A stretch of DNA of 64,000 nucleotides from Paradesertivirga sp965650335 (GCA_965650335.1 CBFGOI010000005.1:1-64000); one strand, 5' to 3'. Shown: positions 1-9,882, counted from the stretch's first letter. The notes: a model not told the origin generated them from the sequence alone. Program-made: numbers and translations.

Positions 1-1024
1 CATAAATCGGCTGTTTCTGGTCGATAAAATATTGCTTAAAGTCGTTGATCAGGTGAACGGTTTTTTCAAACACTTCATCGTTTACACAACGATCCATCAA
101 AATTTGTTCTGCACCAAACATCTCAGGAACTTCTGTCAGAATAGTTGTTCCACCCTGGCTAATTAACCAGTCTGAGAAATATCCTACTAAAGGATTCGCT
201 GTGATACCAGATAAACCATCAGATCCACCGCATTTTAAACCTACACGCAATTCAGAAACAGGAATTGGCTCGCGCTTATCTTTACGAATTTCTTCATAGA
301 TCTCTTTTAAAAGAGCTTTAGAATCTTCCACTTCATCAGAAGTACTCTGACTTGAAAGGAACTTTATCCGACTTTTGTCGAAATCTCCTAACGATGCCAT
401 AAACTCATCGATCTTGTTGTTTTCACATCCTAGTCCGAGAACCAAAACACCACCCGCATTTGGATGCAATGCAATATCTCCAAGAATTAAACGTGTGCTT
501 TCATGATCATCACCTAACTGGGAACATCCGTAACTGTGCTTAAACACTTCAATTCCATCAATATCAGTCGGGTTTTCTTCTGCTTTAAACTCGCGGATAA
601 TCTGCTCTGCAATACCATTTACGCAGCCTACGGTTGGAACAATCCAGATTTCGTTACGAATACCTACATCCCCGTTTTTGCGACGGTAACCATTGAAGGT
701 TAGGTTGCGGTTTGGATGAGGCAGTTCATCCAGCAGGCTTGGATTATAAGAGTAATCAAATACGTCCTTAAGGTTAGTTTTTACATTTTGAACGTGAACA
801 TGTTCGCCAAGTTTGATGTCGGCAATTGCATGACCGATGGGATAGCCGTATTTGATAATATCAGTTCCGTTAGGTATTTCATCGATTGCGATTTTATGCC
901 CTTTCTCAATATCGTTCAGAACAATTACGCGTTTTCCATCAACCTCAATTACATCTCCCACACTGAAATCTTTCAATGCAATGATCACGTTATCCCGGGA
1001 ATGTATTTTAATAAACTCTTTCAT
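1..1024 (-). CDS. uxaA: Altronate dehydratase, canonical UxaA type (C-terminus cut by window edge)
   Basis: UxaA dehydrates D-altronate to 2-keto-3-deoxygluconate in the cytoplasm, the third step of galacturonate breakdown. Translating the minus strand from the ATG at 1024 gives 341 residues with no stop before base 1, against roughly 500 for the family, so the C-terminus lies outside the window. Residues 1-75 form a SAF-type N-terminal domain (starts MKEFIKIHSRDNVIIAL). Next come the core motifs YGCSQLGDDH, VLGLGCENN and KCGGSDGLSGITANP, which are those I associate with E. coli-type UxaA. It follows uxaB in the same direction with a 93-bp gap, which on the minus strand contains TACTTTTG (1078-1071), a possible -7 element. 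A second, diverged paralogue lies at 5078-6730. Family assignment is firm; altronate as substrate is inferred from context. Confidence 0.93.
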   Translation of the reverse strand, partial: MKEFIKIHSRDNVIIALKDFSVGDVIEVDGKRVIVLNDIEKGHKIAIDEIPNGTDIIKYGYPIGHAIADIKLGEHVHVQNVKTNLKDVFDYSYNPSLLDELPHPNRNLTFNGYRRKNGDVGIRNEIWIVPTVGCVNGIAEQIIREFKAEENPTDIDGIEVFKHSYGCSQLGDDHESTRLILGDIALHPNAGGVLVLGLGCENNKIDEFMASLGDFDKSRIKFLSSQSTSDEVEDSKALLKEIYEEIRKDKREPIPVSELRVGLKCGGSDGLSGITANPLVGYFSDWLISQGGTTILTEVPEMFGAEQILMDRCVNDEVFEKTVHLINDFKQYFIDQKQPIY

Positions 1025-1117
1025 GTATTATATAATTTTTCTTATAAACAGCAAATCAGCAATTTAGCTACAAAAGTAAGATAAACGAAGCTGATTTAAG
1101 CCTTAAAAATGTTAGCA

Positions 1118-2563
1118 TTAAACAGATTCAATTGCTTTTACCATACCGTTGTTTACGATGTTCGCTAAATGTTTCGTAACAGCGGCGGTTAAACCTTCAA
1201 TCTTGGTCAGGTCCATCTTCCAGTTTTTCTCAAAAGACAATACCTCTACCACAACCGACTCTAAAGATTCATCGCTACCGTCGTATTTAGCCCAGGCGTT
1301 TTTCAATAACTCTAAAAGAACCGCATCATCGTTTAACGAAATGGCTTCATCGCCACGTTTACCTTTATAAAAAGCTATAGTGGCAGCTAATGAAAACGAA
1401 AGTTTTTGAGGAATAGCGCCTTTTCTATTTTTATACTCTAAAAGCGAAGGCAGTACGCGTGTTTCGAACTTAGACCATGAGTTTAGCGAAATACTCATTA
1501 GTAAATGTTTGATGTATGGGTTTCTGAAACGATCAATTACATCATTCGCGAATTGCTCCAATTCTTCTTTAGGAAGATCTAGAGTAGGGATGATCTCATC
1601 GAAAATAGCTTCTTTAATAAACTTACCTACAACCTCGTGCTCAACAGATTCTCTAACAGTATCTAAACCATATAAATACGCAACCGGAACTAAAACAGTA
1701 TGTGCACCATTAAGTATTCTCACTTTACGTGTACGATAAGGAGTCATGTCCTTCACATATTTAACGTCCAATCCGATTGAGGGAAACTGAAGCTCTTGCT
1801 GAAGTGATTCTGGTGCCTCGATTACCCACAAATGAAAATGTTCGGCCTCAACAACCTGTTTATCTTCGTAGCCAAGTTCTTCAGTGATCTCAGAAATTCT
1901 CTCCCTAGGATATCCCGGAACGATACGATCCACCAAAGTATTGCTGAATGTACATGCGGTATTTAACCAGTTTACAAAACCTTCTCCCAAACTCCATTTT
2001 TCAGCTAGCTGAAGAAGGATGCGTTTAAGATTGTCTGCATTTTTTTCAATTAACTCGCATGGAATGATGTGAACTCCTTTGGAAGCCTCGCCATTAAAAG
2101 TTTTGTAACGATGGTTTAACCAAACGGCAAGCTTTGCAGGATATGAATTTGGCGGAGTGGCCGTCGGAACATCGTTTTCATCGTAAGCAATACCTGCTTC
2201 GGTAGTGTTTGAGATGATGTAGCGCATTTCCGGATTTTCGGCAGTTTTTAAATATGCGTCGAAATCCACATAAGGATTTATTCCTCTACTGATGATGTCA
2301 ATGGTTTCGTGAGTACTTTCTGGCTTACCATTTTTCAAGCCGCGAAGGTACAGTGTATACAATCCGTCTTGTTCGTTCAGCATATTAACCATGCCATTAG
2401 CAATCGGCTGAACTGCTACGACCGATCCATTAAACTTTCCGCTTTTGTTTAACTCGTTAAAAAACCAGTCAACAAATGCGCGAAGGAAATTACCTTCCCC
2501 AAACTGAAGGATTTTTTCAGGATACTCTTTGTATCCTGTGTAAGTGGTTTTATTTAGTTGCAT
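1118..2563 (-). CDS. uxaB: Tagaturonate reductase (altronate oxidoreductase)
   Basis: A 481-residue member of the mannitol dehydrogenase/UxaB family. It reduces D-tagaturonate to D-altronate with NADH in the cytoplasm. The N-terminus carries the family's nucleotide-binding start (ILQFGEGNFLRAFVDWF, about residues 18-34). The middle carries TRKVRILNGAHT (about 280-290), the conserved K-x-R-x-LNG-x-H region of this dehydrogenase family. Length is normal for UxaB. The gene lies between kdgK (62 bp upstream) and uxaA, so the operon order is uxaA-II, uxaC, kdgK, uxaB, uxaA. The 62-bp gap contains CAAAAGTA at 2591-2598, a possible internal promoter -7 on the minus strand. Fructuronate reductase (UxuB) is the main alternative, but context with uxaC and uxaA favours tagaturonate. 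Confidence 0.93.
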   Translation of the reverse strand: MQLNKTTYTGYKEYPEKILQFGEGNFLRAFVDWFFNELNKSGKFNGSVVAVQPIANGMVNMLNEQDGLYTLYLRGLKNGKPESTHETIDIISRGINPYVDFDAYLKTAENPEMRYIISNTTEAGIAYDENDVPTATPPNSYPAKLAVWLNHRYKTFNGEASKGVHIIPCELIEKNADNLKRILLQLAEKWSLGEGFVNWLNTACTFSNTLVDRIVPGYPRERISEITEELGYEDKQVVEAEHFHLWVIEAPESLQQELQFPSIGLDVKYVKDMTPYRTRKVRILNGAHTVLVPVAYLYGLDTVRESVEHEVVGKFIKEAIFDEIIPTLDLPKEELEQFANDVIDRFRNPYIKHLLMSISLNSWSKFETRVLPSLLEYKNRKGAIPQKLSFSLAATIAFYKGKRGDEAISLNDDAVLLELLKNAWAKYDGSDESLESVVVEVLSFEKNWKMDLTKIEGLTAAVTKHLANIVNNGMVKAIESV

Positions 2564-2625
2564 ATCTTATTAATCAAAAAAGTAAAAATTCAAAAGTAAA
2601 AACCAATCCCAGCTCTAAATTCAGA

Positions 2626-3642
2626 TCAGTCGTGATCAGATCTTAATTTCGTTACTGTGAATATATCCTGTTGTGTCGCATCTCCCTGCTCCTGAAGCTT
2701 GCCGAAAGCTGCTGCTGTTGCATAGTTTACGATATCCTGAGGAGCGTGACTATTGTAAAATCCATAGATCAGTCCTCCCATAAAACAGTCGCCGCTACCG
2801 GATCTATCAATTACCCCTTGAGTTCTGAACTCGCCGGAATTATATTGCTTTCCTCCTGTATACAAACTGGTGTAGTATAACAAGTCATCGCTGTTATTAT
2901 CAAAGCGAAAAGTGTTTCCCACATGCTTGCATTTAGGAAATCGCTCCATTATTTCGAGCGACGTAGTCCTGGCATGTTCCAAATAGTTCTTCTTCGTGCC
3001 TTTCTCATGAATTTGGCTATCAATAGAAGTACCTAATAAACTGTTTGCCGACCATATATTTCCCATCACTAAATCGCAATGCTCTACTAATGCAGGCATT
3101 ACTTCGATGGGTTCTTTACCATATTTCCACAACCGCGACCGGTAGTTCAAATCAATGGAAGTTGTAATTTTTTTCCTCGAAGCGGCTTCCAAAGCTTCCA
3201 AACAAACATCAGCCACATTCGCGTTCAAAGCCGGACTAATAGCCGTCAGATTAAACCAGGAAACATCGCGTAAAACCTTGTCCCAATCAATCATCCCGCG
3301 CTTTAACTCTGAGAAGGAGGAGTGTTCACGATCATAAACTACACTGCTTTTTAAATCAGCGCCTCGATCGAGGTAATAAACTCCTACCCGCTTTCCGGCG
3401 AGGAGTATGGACGAGGTATAAATGCCCCTATACTCCAAATAATCAATCAGATATTCAGACATGAAGTTATCTGGCAAGACTGTGCAATATTTTACGGGCA
3501 CATTCCATCCTGCCAAAGCAGTAGCCGTGTTTGCTTCGGCCCCTCCCATATATAAAATAAATGGGTTTTTTTCTGCTTCTTCACTCGAGGACGGCGATAT
3601 GCGTAACATCAGTTCGCCAAAACACAACACCTTACTTATCAC
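2626..3642 (-). CDS. kdgK: 2-keto-3-deoxygluconate kinase, PfkB family
   Basis: A 338-residue PfkB/ribokinase-family sugar kinase. It most likely phosphorylates 2-keto-3-deoxygluconate (KDG) to KDPG, the step after UxaA and KduD. Family signatures visible are the N-terminal CFGELMLRISP, the glycine-rich YMGGAEANTATALAGW (about 31-46) and the C-terminal anion-hole/catalytic motif DRSGSGDCFMGG, with the catalytic Asp at residue 285. Most PfkB kinases read GAGD here; GSGD is a conservative variant. The start codon is GTG at 3642-3640, overlapping the TGA stop of uxaC (3641-3639) in a GTGA junction, so the two are translationally coupled. KDPG aldolase is not in the window. Confidence 0.9.
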   Translation of the reverse strand: MISKVLCFGELMLRISPSSSEEAEKNPFILYMGGAEANTATALAGWNVPVKYCTVLPDNFMSEYLIDYLEYRGIYTSSILLAGKRVGVYYLDRGADLKSSVVYDREHSSFSELKRGMIDWDKVLRDVSWFNLTAISPALNANVADVCLEALEAASRKKITTSIDLNYRSRLWKYGKEPIEVMPALVEHCDLVMGNIWSANSLLGTSIDSQIHEKGTKKNYLEHARTTSLEIMERFPKCKHVGNTFRFDNNSDDLLYYTSLYTGGKQYNSGEFRTQGVIDRSGSGDCFMGGLIYGFYNSHAPQDIVNYATAAAFGKLQEQGDATQQDIFTVTKLRSDHD

Positions 3643-5039
3643 AAGTTGAAATAGTTTTTAGCATTATAATAGCAAATATCCTTAACCACTTTGCCCAGCC
3701 ATTCCATATCAGCAGGTAATTCGCCGTTTCCTACGTCATCTCCGAACATATTGCAGAGTATTCTTCTGAAATATTCATGGCGTGGGAAAGAAAGAAAACT
3801 ACGTGAATCGGTAAGCATACCAACAAAGCGGCTCAATAATCCCATATTCGAAAGAGCATTGATTTGTTTGATCATACCATCTTTCTGATCAAGGAACCAC
3901 CAACCCGACCCAAACTGCACTTTACCTGCAACAGAACCATCGTTGAAGTTACCAATCATGGTTGCCATTAACTCGTTATCGGCTGGATTCAAGTTGTATA
4001 TAATTGTCTTGGCCAATCTGTCTTCAGTATCCAGCTTATTTAAAAACTTAGATAAGGCCTGACCCTGGCTGAAATCACCGATTGAATCCCAACCTGTATC
4101 AGGTCCCAGAACTGATAGCATACGTGCATTATTATTACGCAATGCACCTAAATGGTACTGCTGAACCCATCCTTTTTCATGATCCCAGAAAGCAAAGTGA
4201 ACCAGCATAGCTGATTTAAATTTCAGAACTTCCTGGTGAGAAAGAGCCTGGTTGCTGCGAATTTTTAAAAAGATAGATTTTATCTCTTCATCGGTATAAT
4301 CCTCAGCATAAATTTGCTCTAAACCATGATCTGAAATTGAGCATCCGTTTGCAGCGAAGTAATCATGACGATTCTTAAGTGCTTTGAGGAAAGTATCAAA
4401 GTCAGAAATGCTCAAATCGGTAACAGCTTCTAATTTTCCGATATAGGCATTTAAGCCTGCCACATCTTCTGCTGCCATCGCCTTGTCGGGACGGAAAGCA
4501 GGACGAACGATTATTTCAGCGCCATCTTTTGAAATTTGCTGATGAAAGTTTAAAGAATCAATCGGATCATCCGTGGTACACACGGCTTCGACCTTGCGGC
4601 TTTTTAATAATCCCTGAACAGAAAATTCTTTGGTTCGCAGCTTTGCAGTACACTCTTCGTAGATTTTTGCTGCCGACTTCCCGTCTAAAATATCGTAAAC
4701 ATTAAAGTATCTCTGAAGCTCGAGATGAGTCCAGTGATATAATGGATTACGCAAAGTATAAGGCACCGTTTCTGCCCATTTCTGGAATTTTTCGAAATCG
4801 CTTTTTTTACCGGTAATGTAATCCTCATTGATTCCATTAGCTCGCATTGCACGCCATTTATAGTGATCGCCATATAACCAAACCTGCGTTATATTTTCAA
4901 AGTTTATATCATTGGCAATCTGATCTGGCGGAAGGTGATTGTGATAATCAATAATCGGCATATCCTTAGCAAACTCATGATAAAGCTGCTGAGCCGTTTT
5001 TGTATTCAGTAAAAAGTTCTCGTCTAAAAAATTCTTCAT
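3639..5039 (-). CDS. uxaC: Uronate (glucuronate/galacturonate) isomerase
   Basis: A 466-residue protein of the uronate isomerase family (amidohydrolase-like TIM barrel). It converts D-galacturonate to D-tagaturonate and D-glucuronate to D-fructuronate. The N-terminus has the family pattern KDMPIIDYHNHLPP (about 26-39) with the metal-type HxH pair. The body includes FAFWDHEKGWVQQYHLGALRNNN and the C-terminal LTDSRSFLSFPRHEYFRRILCNM, both characteristic of UxaC. Length is normal. It is the second gene of the uronate operon, 38 bp downstream of the altronate dehydratase-like gene at 5078-6730. Its stop overlaps the GTG start of kdgK. Confidence 0.97.
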   Translation of the reverse strand: MKNFLDENFLLNTKTAQQLYHEFAKDMPIIDYHNHLPPDQIANDINFENITQVWLYGDHYKWRAMRANGINEDYITGKKSDFEKFQKWAETVPYTLRNPLYHWTHLELQRYFNVYDILDGKSAAKIYEECTAKLRTKEFSVQGLLKSRKVEAVCTTDDPIDSLNFHQQISKDGAEIIVRPAFRPDKAMAAEDVAGLNAYIGKLEAVTDLSISDFDTFLKALKNRHDYFAANGCSISDHGLEQIYAEDYTDEEIKSIFLKIRSNQALSHQEVLKFKSAMLVHFAFWDHEKGWVQQYHLGALRNNNARMLSVLGPDTGWDSIGDFSQGQALSKFLNKLDTEDRLAKTIIYNLNPADNELMATMIGNFNDGSVAGKVQFGSGWWFLDQKDGMIKQINALSNMGLLSRFVGMLTDSRSFLSFPRHEYFRRILCNMFGDDVGNGELPADMEWLGKVVKDICYYNAKNYFNL

Positions 5040-5077
5040 TATATTATACTTTCGCTAAAGCGTCATTTATTAATAAA

Positions 5078-6730
5078 CTAGAGTGAAACCCCACGTTTCC
5101 ACGGGATAAAATCGTCCTGACCATGTCTAACTGCACTGACTTCTATTTCGCCGCTGGCAACTCTGATTACATAATCAAGAATACGCTCTCCGGCTTGTTC
5201 TATCGTTTCTTCACCCTCAATTATCGTCCCGGTATTCACATCCATAATGTCATTCATCTTTTGGTACAAGATGGTGTTCGTTGCGATTTTTACTACAGGA
5301 GCTATCGGATTGCCAGTTGGAGTTCCTAAACCCGTGGTAAATAAAACCACATTCGCACCAGAAGCTACTTCGGCTGTAGTAGATTCTACATCATTACCAG
5401 GTGTACACAATAGGTTCAAACCTGGTTTAGTAACCTTTTCAGGATAATCGAGGATTTCGGTAACCGGCGAAGTGCCTCCTTTTTTGGCTGCCCCGGCAGA
5501 TTTAATAGCATCTGTTATCAGGCCGTCTTTGATATTACCAGGAGAAGGATTCATATCGAAGCCTGAACCAGCTTCTTCAGCTCTTTGAGCATAGGTTTTC
5601 ATCAGATGAGAGAAACGCTCGGCACTCTCAACCGTAACACAACGGTCGCTAATGTTCTGCTCAACACCACAAAGCTCAGGAAATTCGGCAAGAATTACCG
5701 AGCCGCCTAAAGCCACCAATAAATCTGAAGTATAACCAATAGCCGGATTTGCGGATATACCAGAGAACCCATCAGAACCGCCGCATTCTAAACCGATAGT
5801 GATTTTACTTAAAGGTGCTGGCTCTCGTTTGCATTGATTGGCTTGCACTAAACCGGCAAAAGTTTGTTTAATAGCTTCAGAAAGCAGTTTAGCTTCTGTA
5901 CCTATTTTTTGCTGTTCAAGAATATATAAGGGCTTTGAAAAATTCGAATCACGTTTTTTGATTTCGTCCTCAAGCATTTGCACCTGGGCATTTTGGCAAC
6001 CGAGACTCATGACTGTTGCTCCGGCTACATTAGGATGAGTAATGTATCCCGCCAACAAGGCACACAAAGCCTGCGCATCGGAGCGGGTACCCCCGCAGCC
6101 TCCCGCATGTTTCAGAAACTTTACTCCGTCAACGTTTGGAAACAAACGCTCGGAGGTAGGCACATAATCCACTTCAGAAAGTTGAGAATTTAAAATACTG
6201 TTCAGGTCCGAACCGGACTTATACATATTGATAAGCTGCTTCGCCTGATTGGCATAGGTTTCGTTGCGACCATAGCCTAATTGTTTCACCAAGGCTTCTT
6301 CTAAAACTTCAAGGTTACGGTTTTCGCAAAATACCATTGGTATAACTAACCAATAGTTTGCTGTTCCTACGCTTCCGTCGGGACGGTGAAATCCGTAAAA
6401 CTTTTTCGATTGGAACTTTGACACATCCGGAATATTCCAGCTTGTTTTTCGCTCGCCGATTGTAAAAGTACTGGCGGCATGTTTCAGGTTTTCTGTTGAA
6501 ATAAGTCCTCCCCGAGGGATTTCAGCCTGCGCCTTTCCAACTAGTACACCGTACATCGTGACTTCATCGCCGGGTTGCAGATCACTGGTGGCAAATTTAT
6601 GTTTCGCCTGGATTTTATCTTTAAGAAGAAAGTCTTCTCCTTCAAAAGTAACCGTTTCTCCTTGCTGCAAATCAGCTAAAGCTACTAGGACATTATCGTG
6701 AGGATGAACCTTTAAAACCTTTTGTTTCAT
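5078..6730 (-). CDS. Altronate dehydratase family protein, second subfamily
   Basis: A 550-residue full-length member of the UxaA/GarD dehydratase family, with an N-terminal SAF domain (about 1-75) and the large catalytic domain. Motifs are LKHAGGCGGTRSDAQALCALL, ATVMSLGCQNAQ and GLECGGSDGFSGISANPAIG. They differ from the window's other copy, which reads YGCSQLGDD and GLGCENN. It therefore represents a separate subfamily rather than a recent duplicate. It is the first gene of the uxaC-kdgK-uxaB-uxaA operon. The upstream gap to the PL10 gene is 131 bp with no clear promoter match. It probably dehydrates altronate or a related aldonate or aldarate to a 2-keto-3-deoxy acid. Substrate is inferred only. 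Confidence 0.88.
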   Translation of the reverse strand: MKQKVLKVHPHDNVLVALADLQQGETVTFEGEDFLLKDKIQAKHKFATSDLQPGDEVTMYGVLVGKAQAEIPRGGLISTENLKHAASTFTIGERKTSWNIPDVSKFQSKKFYGFHRPDGSVGTANYWLVIPMVFCENRNLEVLEEALVKQLGYGRNETYANQAKQLINMYKSGSDLNSILNSQLSEVDYVPTSERLFPNVDGVKFLKHAGGCGGTRSDAQALCALLAGYITHPNVAGATVMSLGCQNAQVQMLEDEIKKRDSNFSKPLYILEQQKIGTEAKLLSEAIKQTFAGLVQANQCKREPAPLSKITIGLECGGSDGFSGISANPAIGYTSDLLVALGGSVILAEFPELCGVEQNISDRCVTVESAERFSHLMKTYAQRAEEAGSGFDMNPSPGNIKDGLITDAIKSAGAAKKGGTSPVTEILDYPEKVTKPGLNLLCTPGNDVESTTAEVASGANVVLFTTGLGTPTGNPIAPVVKIATNTILYQKMNDIMDVNTGTIIEGEETIEQAGERILDYVIRVASGEIEVSAVRHGQDDFIPWKRGVSL

Positions 6731-6861
6731 GTATTAATTTATGAATGTTAAATAATGTTATTAAAAAACCGGGGCTAATGTAGAAATTTGCGACATCTAA
6801 ACGATTCATTACCTTAATAATAACCTCGCCCACCGAATTATCTAACAAAAATATTTAATTA

Positions 6862-7968
6862 TTACTGAGAAGACGCAGAATTATTATTGTTTGCTGCATT
6901 CCAGGCAGGGTAATCGACTTCTAACAATTTTTTCGCCCACGTACCATACCAGCCATAACCAACCCTCCTCTCATATTCTATATCTTTTATATCTTTTTTC
7001 TTATCTCCATTTCTTCCGCTGAAAAAGGGCTCATTGGTTTCCACATCATAAAATCTCGCCCAAATAGAACTTTGAGGATCTTTTGAAATTACTCTATCAA
7101 AACCCTTTGCCAAAGACGCATCAGGTTTATTCTCGAATTTATACCCTTTGATTTGAACTTTTTTTAACCATTCAACACCTGCTGTCACAGAGGTTTTTAT
7201 TCTTTTAGAAGGATTCTTCTGACGGATCAAAAATTCAAGAATTTCAGCCGATTCCATTCCACTTAACGACACGAGCTCGTAGCTTCTTGCTTTTGCCGGG
7301 AGTAACGTATTTTTATCATGCTGTGCGCACCACGCCGTTAATTTGCCATTAACCTTAACTTGCGTATTAAGGAGACACTCGATACCTTTCTGTACCGCAA
7401 GTTTGGTTGAGTCGATAAAGGATTTATCAACCAGGCCCGTGTAATTCGTTCCAGAACTTACATCCTCCAACAGATTTAGCACATTAACCATAGCATTATC
7501 ATTGTACGTAATGTGCTTTCGGTAACCACTGGTGTCTGGAAAGAATTGCGGCCAGCCACCATTAGAATACTGTGCTTTCAGTAAATACGAAAGCCCCGTT
7601 TTTACAGCATTTAAATAGGCTTTATTACCCGTCGATTTATATTGTTCTGTTAGAACTCGGATCTCTTTTACTGTTGCACCGTTATCAATCGTTGCATCAT
7701 TTCTGGAATAATTATCTTTAATACTTGCTTCCTGAGCGGCGGAAAACTTTTTAGTATAATCTACTTTTTCACCGTCCAAATGTTTAGACCACCCCCCAGA
7801 ACTTCTCTGAAAGAGGAGCATATTTTGAGCCATCAGTTCACGCGAATCTAAAGTCGGCTTATCAGCCGAGGATTTAACGGGTTTCTGCTGCGCCGTCGTC
7901 ATTAAACAGCAAACCATACCGAGGGATGCCAAACTCAGACGTAACCAAAATTTCGTGCACTTTCTCAT
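6862..7968 (-). CDS. Pectate lyase, polysaccharide lyase family 10
   Basis: A 368-residue secreted protein with an N-terminal signal peptide (hydrophobic stretch LRLSLASLGMVCCLMTTAQ, cleavage probably after TAQ) and a PL10 catalytic domain over the remainder. Diagnostic segments are LFQRSSGGWSKHLDG, NGGWPQFFPDTSGY and the conserved LTAWCAQHD. PL10 enzymes cleave alpha-1,4-polygalacturonate by beta-elimination with calcium. The C-terminus ends in an Asn-rich tail (AANNNNSASSQ), probably unstructured. Its start overlaps the GH105 stop by four bases (ATGA), so it is the last gene of the GH28-GH105-PL10 operon. Confidence 0.93.
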   Translation of the reverse strand: MRKCTKFWLRLSLASLGMVCCLMTTAQQKPVKSSADKPTLDSRELMAQNMLLFQRSSGGWSKHLDGEKVDYTKKFSAAQEASIKDNYSRNDATIDNGATVKEIRVLTEQYKSTGNKAYLNAVKTGLSYLLKAQYSNGGWPQFFPDTSGYRKHITYNDNAMVNVLNLLEDVSSGTNYTGLVDKSFIDSTKLAVQKGIECLLNTQVKVNGKLTAWCAQHDKNTLLPAKARSYELVSLSGMESAEILEFLIRQKNPSKRIKTSVTAGVEWLKKVQIKGYKFENKPDASLAKGFDRVISKDPQSSIWARFYDVETNEPFFSGRNGDKKKDIKDIEYERRVGYGWYGTWAKKLLEVDYPAWNAANNNNSASSQ

Positions 7969-9872
7969 TTTTTTGATATTTGAGCTAGTAACCAGTTAAC
8001 CAAATCCTTAGCAGCCTTGAAGTTTTCGTATTGTGCCGGAAGCTTTCTTCCATCAACATACTCATTATAGAACCATGGATCGCCCACCGCAAAAACAGTT
8101 CCCTTGCCCACCTTAGCGGTAGCCATCACTATATTTTTACCCGATGTAAAGGCTGGCTTGGCAGGTGCCGAAAGTTTAAGAGTACTTATTTCTTTGATGT
8201 ATACTTTCTTAGAAGTTTTGAAAATAGGATGTTTAGCAGGAATAGTAAATGCTCCGGTCTCGTATGCATCATTTTTCACGGCATTGATCATATCCGCATT
8301 GAAATGAATTCCAAACCGTTCAGAAATGGTGTTGAAATTAGTCAATTCAGCATTTGTAAAATCATTGGTCATCAAAACCAGAACTCCGCCATCGCTTACC
8401 CATTTATAAAGTTCATCAGCATCTTTAGCGGTTGCAAAGTTTGGTTGTGGTGTCTCCTTCTCTGTATCAGGATCAACAATAATATACACATCAGCATTTT
8501 GCAGATTTGAAGCTGTTGGGGCTTCTGTTAAGGTATTAGTTTTTGCACCCGCATACCTGAATAGGTTTCCGAGAAACGAGAAACCGCTGTTTGCAGCATC
8601 ATTCCAGGTGTAATGGAATTTATAATTTTTGCCGAATACATCTTTTCGGGTCTCATTATTAAAGTAGTTGTCCAACGTTACCACTTTATTTTTGCCAGGT
8701 TTAGGCATGGCTGCAAGCTCCATTTCATTGGCTGCAAGCATGAATGAACCAACTCCTTTCGGGTCATTTGTGATAACTTTTTCTCTCAGATAGTATTCAT
8801 AGCTTCCATCCCGATAGGGTTTACCACCCAAGCCCGATACACTTACAGTTTTTGTAAGATTTATTTTATCGGCATTAACCGTTTCAACAAATTCCGTTTG
8901 CATACCAGCATAGCCTTTTTGTGCCACACTCATATAACTTTCGGGAAGATAACCTAAACGAACACCTTTTGCTAAAGCGTAAACAAACATACTTGAAGCT
9001 GAGGATTCTAAATAGTTCCCCTTTCCATCAGGCATGTTCAATATATCATACCAAACTCCTGACTTCGCATCCTGAACACTTTGCACCGATTTGGCGAAAC
9101 GATTTAAAATCGCAATAAGCGAATCACGTTTCGGTTGGTTTTCAGGAAAATATTCTAAAGCATCAACAAGGCCCATTCCATACCAGCCCATCGCTCTTCC
9201 CCAGAAATGAGGAGAATGTCCGCTTACCGGATCAGCCCATTTTTGTTCCCTCGATTCATCATATCCATGATACAAAAGGCCTGTCTTGGCGTCAATAGAA
9301 TGCCTTTCCATTAAAATAAATTGAGTCGCTATATCATTGAATGCCTGCCAGTCGTGCGCCATAGCCGAATATTCTGCATAAAATGGCTGCCCCATGTATA
9401 AACCATCTAACCACATTTGGTGCGGATAAACCTTTTTATGCCAAAACCCACCTTCTGCCGTGCGAGGATGAGTACTTAACTGCTGACGTAACGCCTGTAC
9501 CGCCTTTAAATATTTTTCTTGTCCCGTAACTTTATAAAGAAGTAATAAAGCCCTTCCATTTTTAATATTATCAATGTTATAGTTGTCACCATCGTAGGTT
9601 CTTATGGTGCCGTCGGCCTGAACGAAATGGTCCATACTTTTTTTGATATAATTAAAGTATTTACCATCACCGGTGCGCTGCCAGATCGCCGAAATCCCTT
9701 CTAATATCACACCTTGATCATAGGTCCATTTAAAGGGCCGGCCAGTCCATAAAGAGTCTGCCCAAATATCCATCACTGTGGCAGCCATCCGTTCTGAAAC
9801 GGGTTTGCTTTGAGAAAAAGATAAGGAGCTTAAAAAAATAGCAGCTATTACTAGAAAATAGGTTTTCTTCAT
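7965..9872 (-). CDS. Unsaturated galacturonyl hydrolase, GH105, with C-terminal DUF4350/GATase-like domain
   Basis: A 635-residue protein with an N-terminal signal peptide (ends SLSFSQ). Residues 25-375 are a GH105 (YteR/YesR-like) alpha/alpha barrel: KWTYDQGVILEGI, HQMWLDGLYMGQPFYAEY and HFWGRAMGWYGMGLVDAL. Asp156 in the MWLDG motif corresponds to the proton donor of this family. GH105 enzymes hydrate and release 4,5-unsaturated galacturonate from lyase products. Residues from about 400 form a second domain resembling DUF4350/class-I-glutamine-amidotransferase-like folds (VDPDTEKETP, GGVLVLMTNDFTN, KGTVFAVGDPWF). The domain pair is known in Bacteroidota. It lies between GH28 (10-bp gap) and PL10 (4-bp overlap). 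Whether it prefers rhamnogalacturonan or homogalacturonan products cannot be read from sequence. Confidence 0.93.
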   Translation of the reverse strand: MKKTYFLVIAAIFLSSLSFSQSKPVSERMAATVMDIWADSLWTGRPFKWTYDQGVILEGISAIWQRTGDGKYFNYIKKSMDHFVQADGTIRTYDGDNYNIDNIKNGRALLLLYKVTGQEKYLKAVQALRQQLSTHPRTAEGGFWHKKVYPHQMWLDGLYMGQPFYAEYSAMAHDWQAFNDIATQFILMERHSIDAKTGLLYHGYDESREQKWADPVSGHSPHFWGRAMGWYGMGLVDALEYFPENQPKRDSLIAILNRFAKSVQSVQDAKSGVWYDILNMPDGKGNYLESSASSMFVYALAKGVRLGYLPESYMSVAQKGYAGMQTEFVETVNADKINLTKTVSVSGLGGKPYRDGSYEYYLREKVITNDPKGVGSFMLAANEMELAAMPKPGKNKVVTLDNYFNNETRKDVFGKNYKFHYTWNDAANSGFSFLGNLFRYAGAKTNTLTEAPTASNLQNADVYIIVDPDTEKETPQPNFATAKDADELYKWVSDGGVLVLMTNDFTNAELTNFNTISERFGIHFNADMINAVKNDAYETGAFTIPAKHPIFKTSKKVYIKEISTLKLSAPAKPAFTSGKNIVMATAKVGKGTVFAVGDPWFYNEYVDGRKLPAQYENFKAAKDLVNWLLAQISKK

Positions 9873-9882
9873 CTGTTGAGTC

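Noticed and set aside
6731..6861. ATGAATCGTTTAGA on the minus strand, loosely like the operator element, upstream of the first uronate-operon gene
   Set aside because: It lacks the C of TGCAA and the CCGG end; too weak to call a site, although control of this operon by the LacI regulator would be expected.
8031..8510. 159-codon open frame on the plus strand
   Set aside because: It lies antisense to the conserved GH105 gene and resembles no family; a shadow of the real frame.
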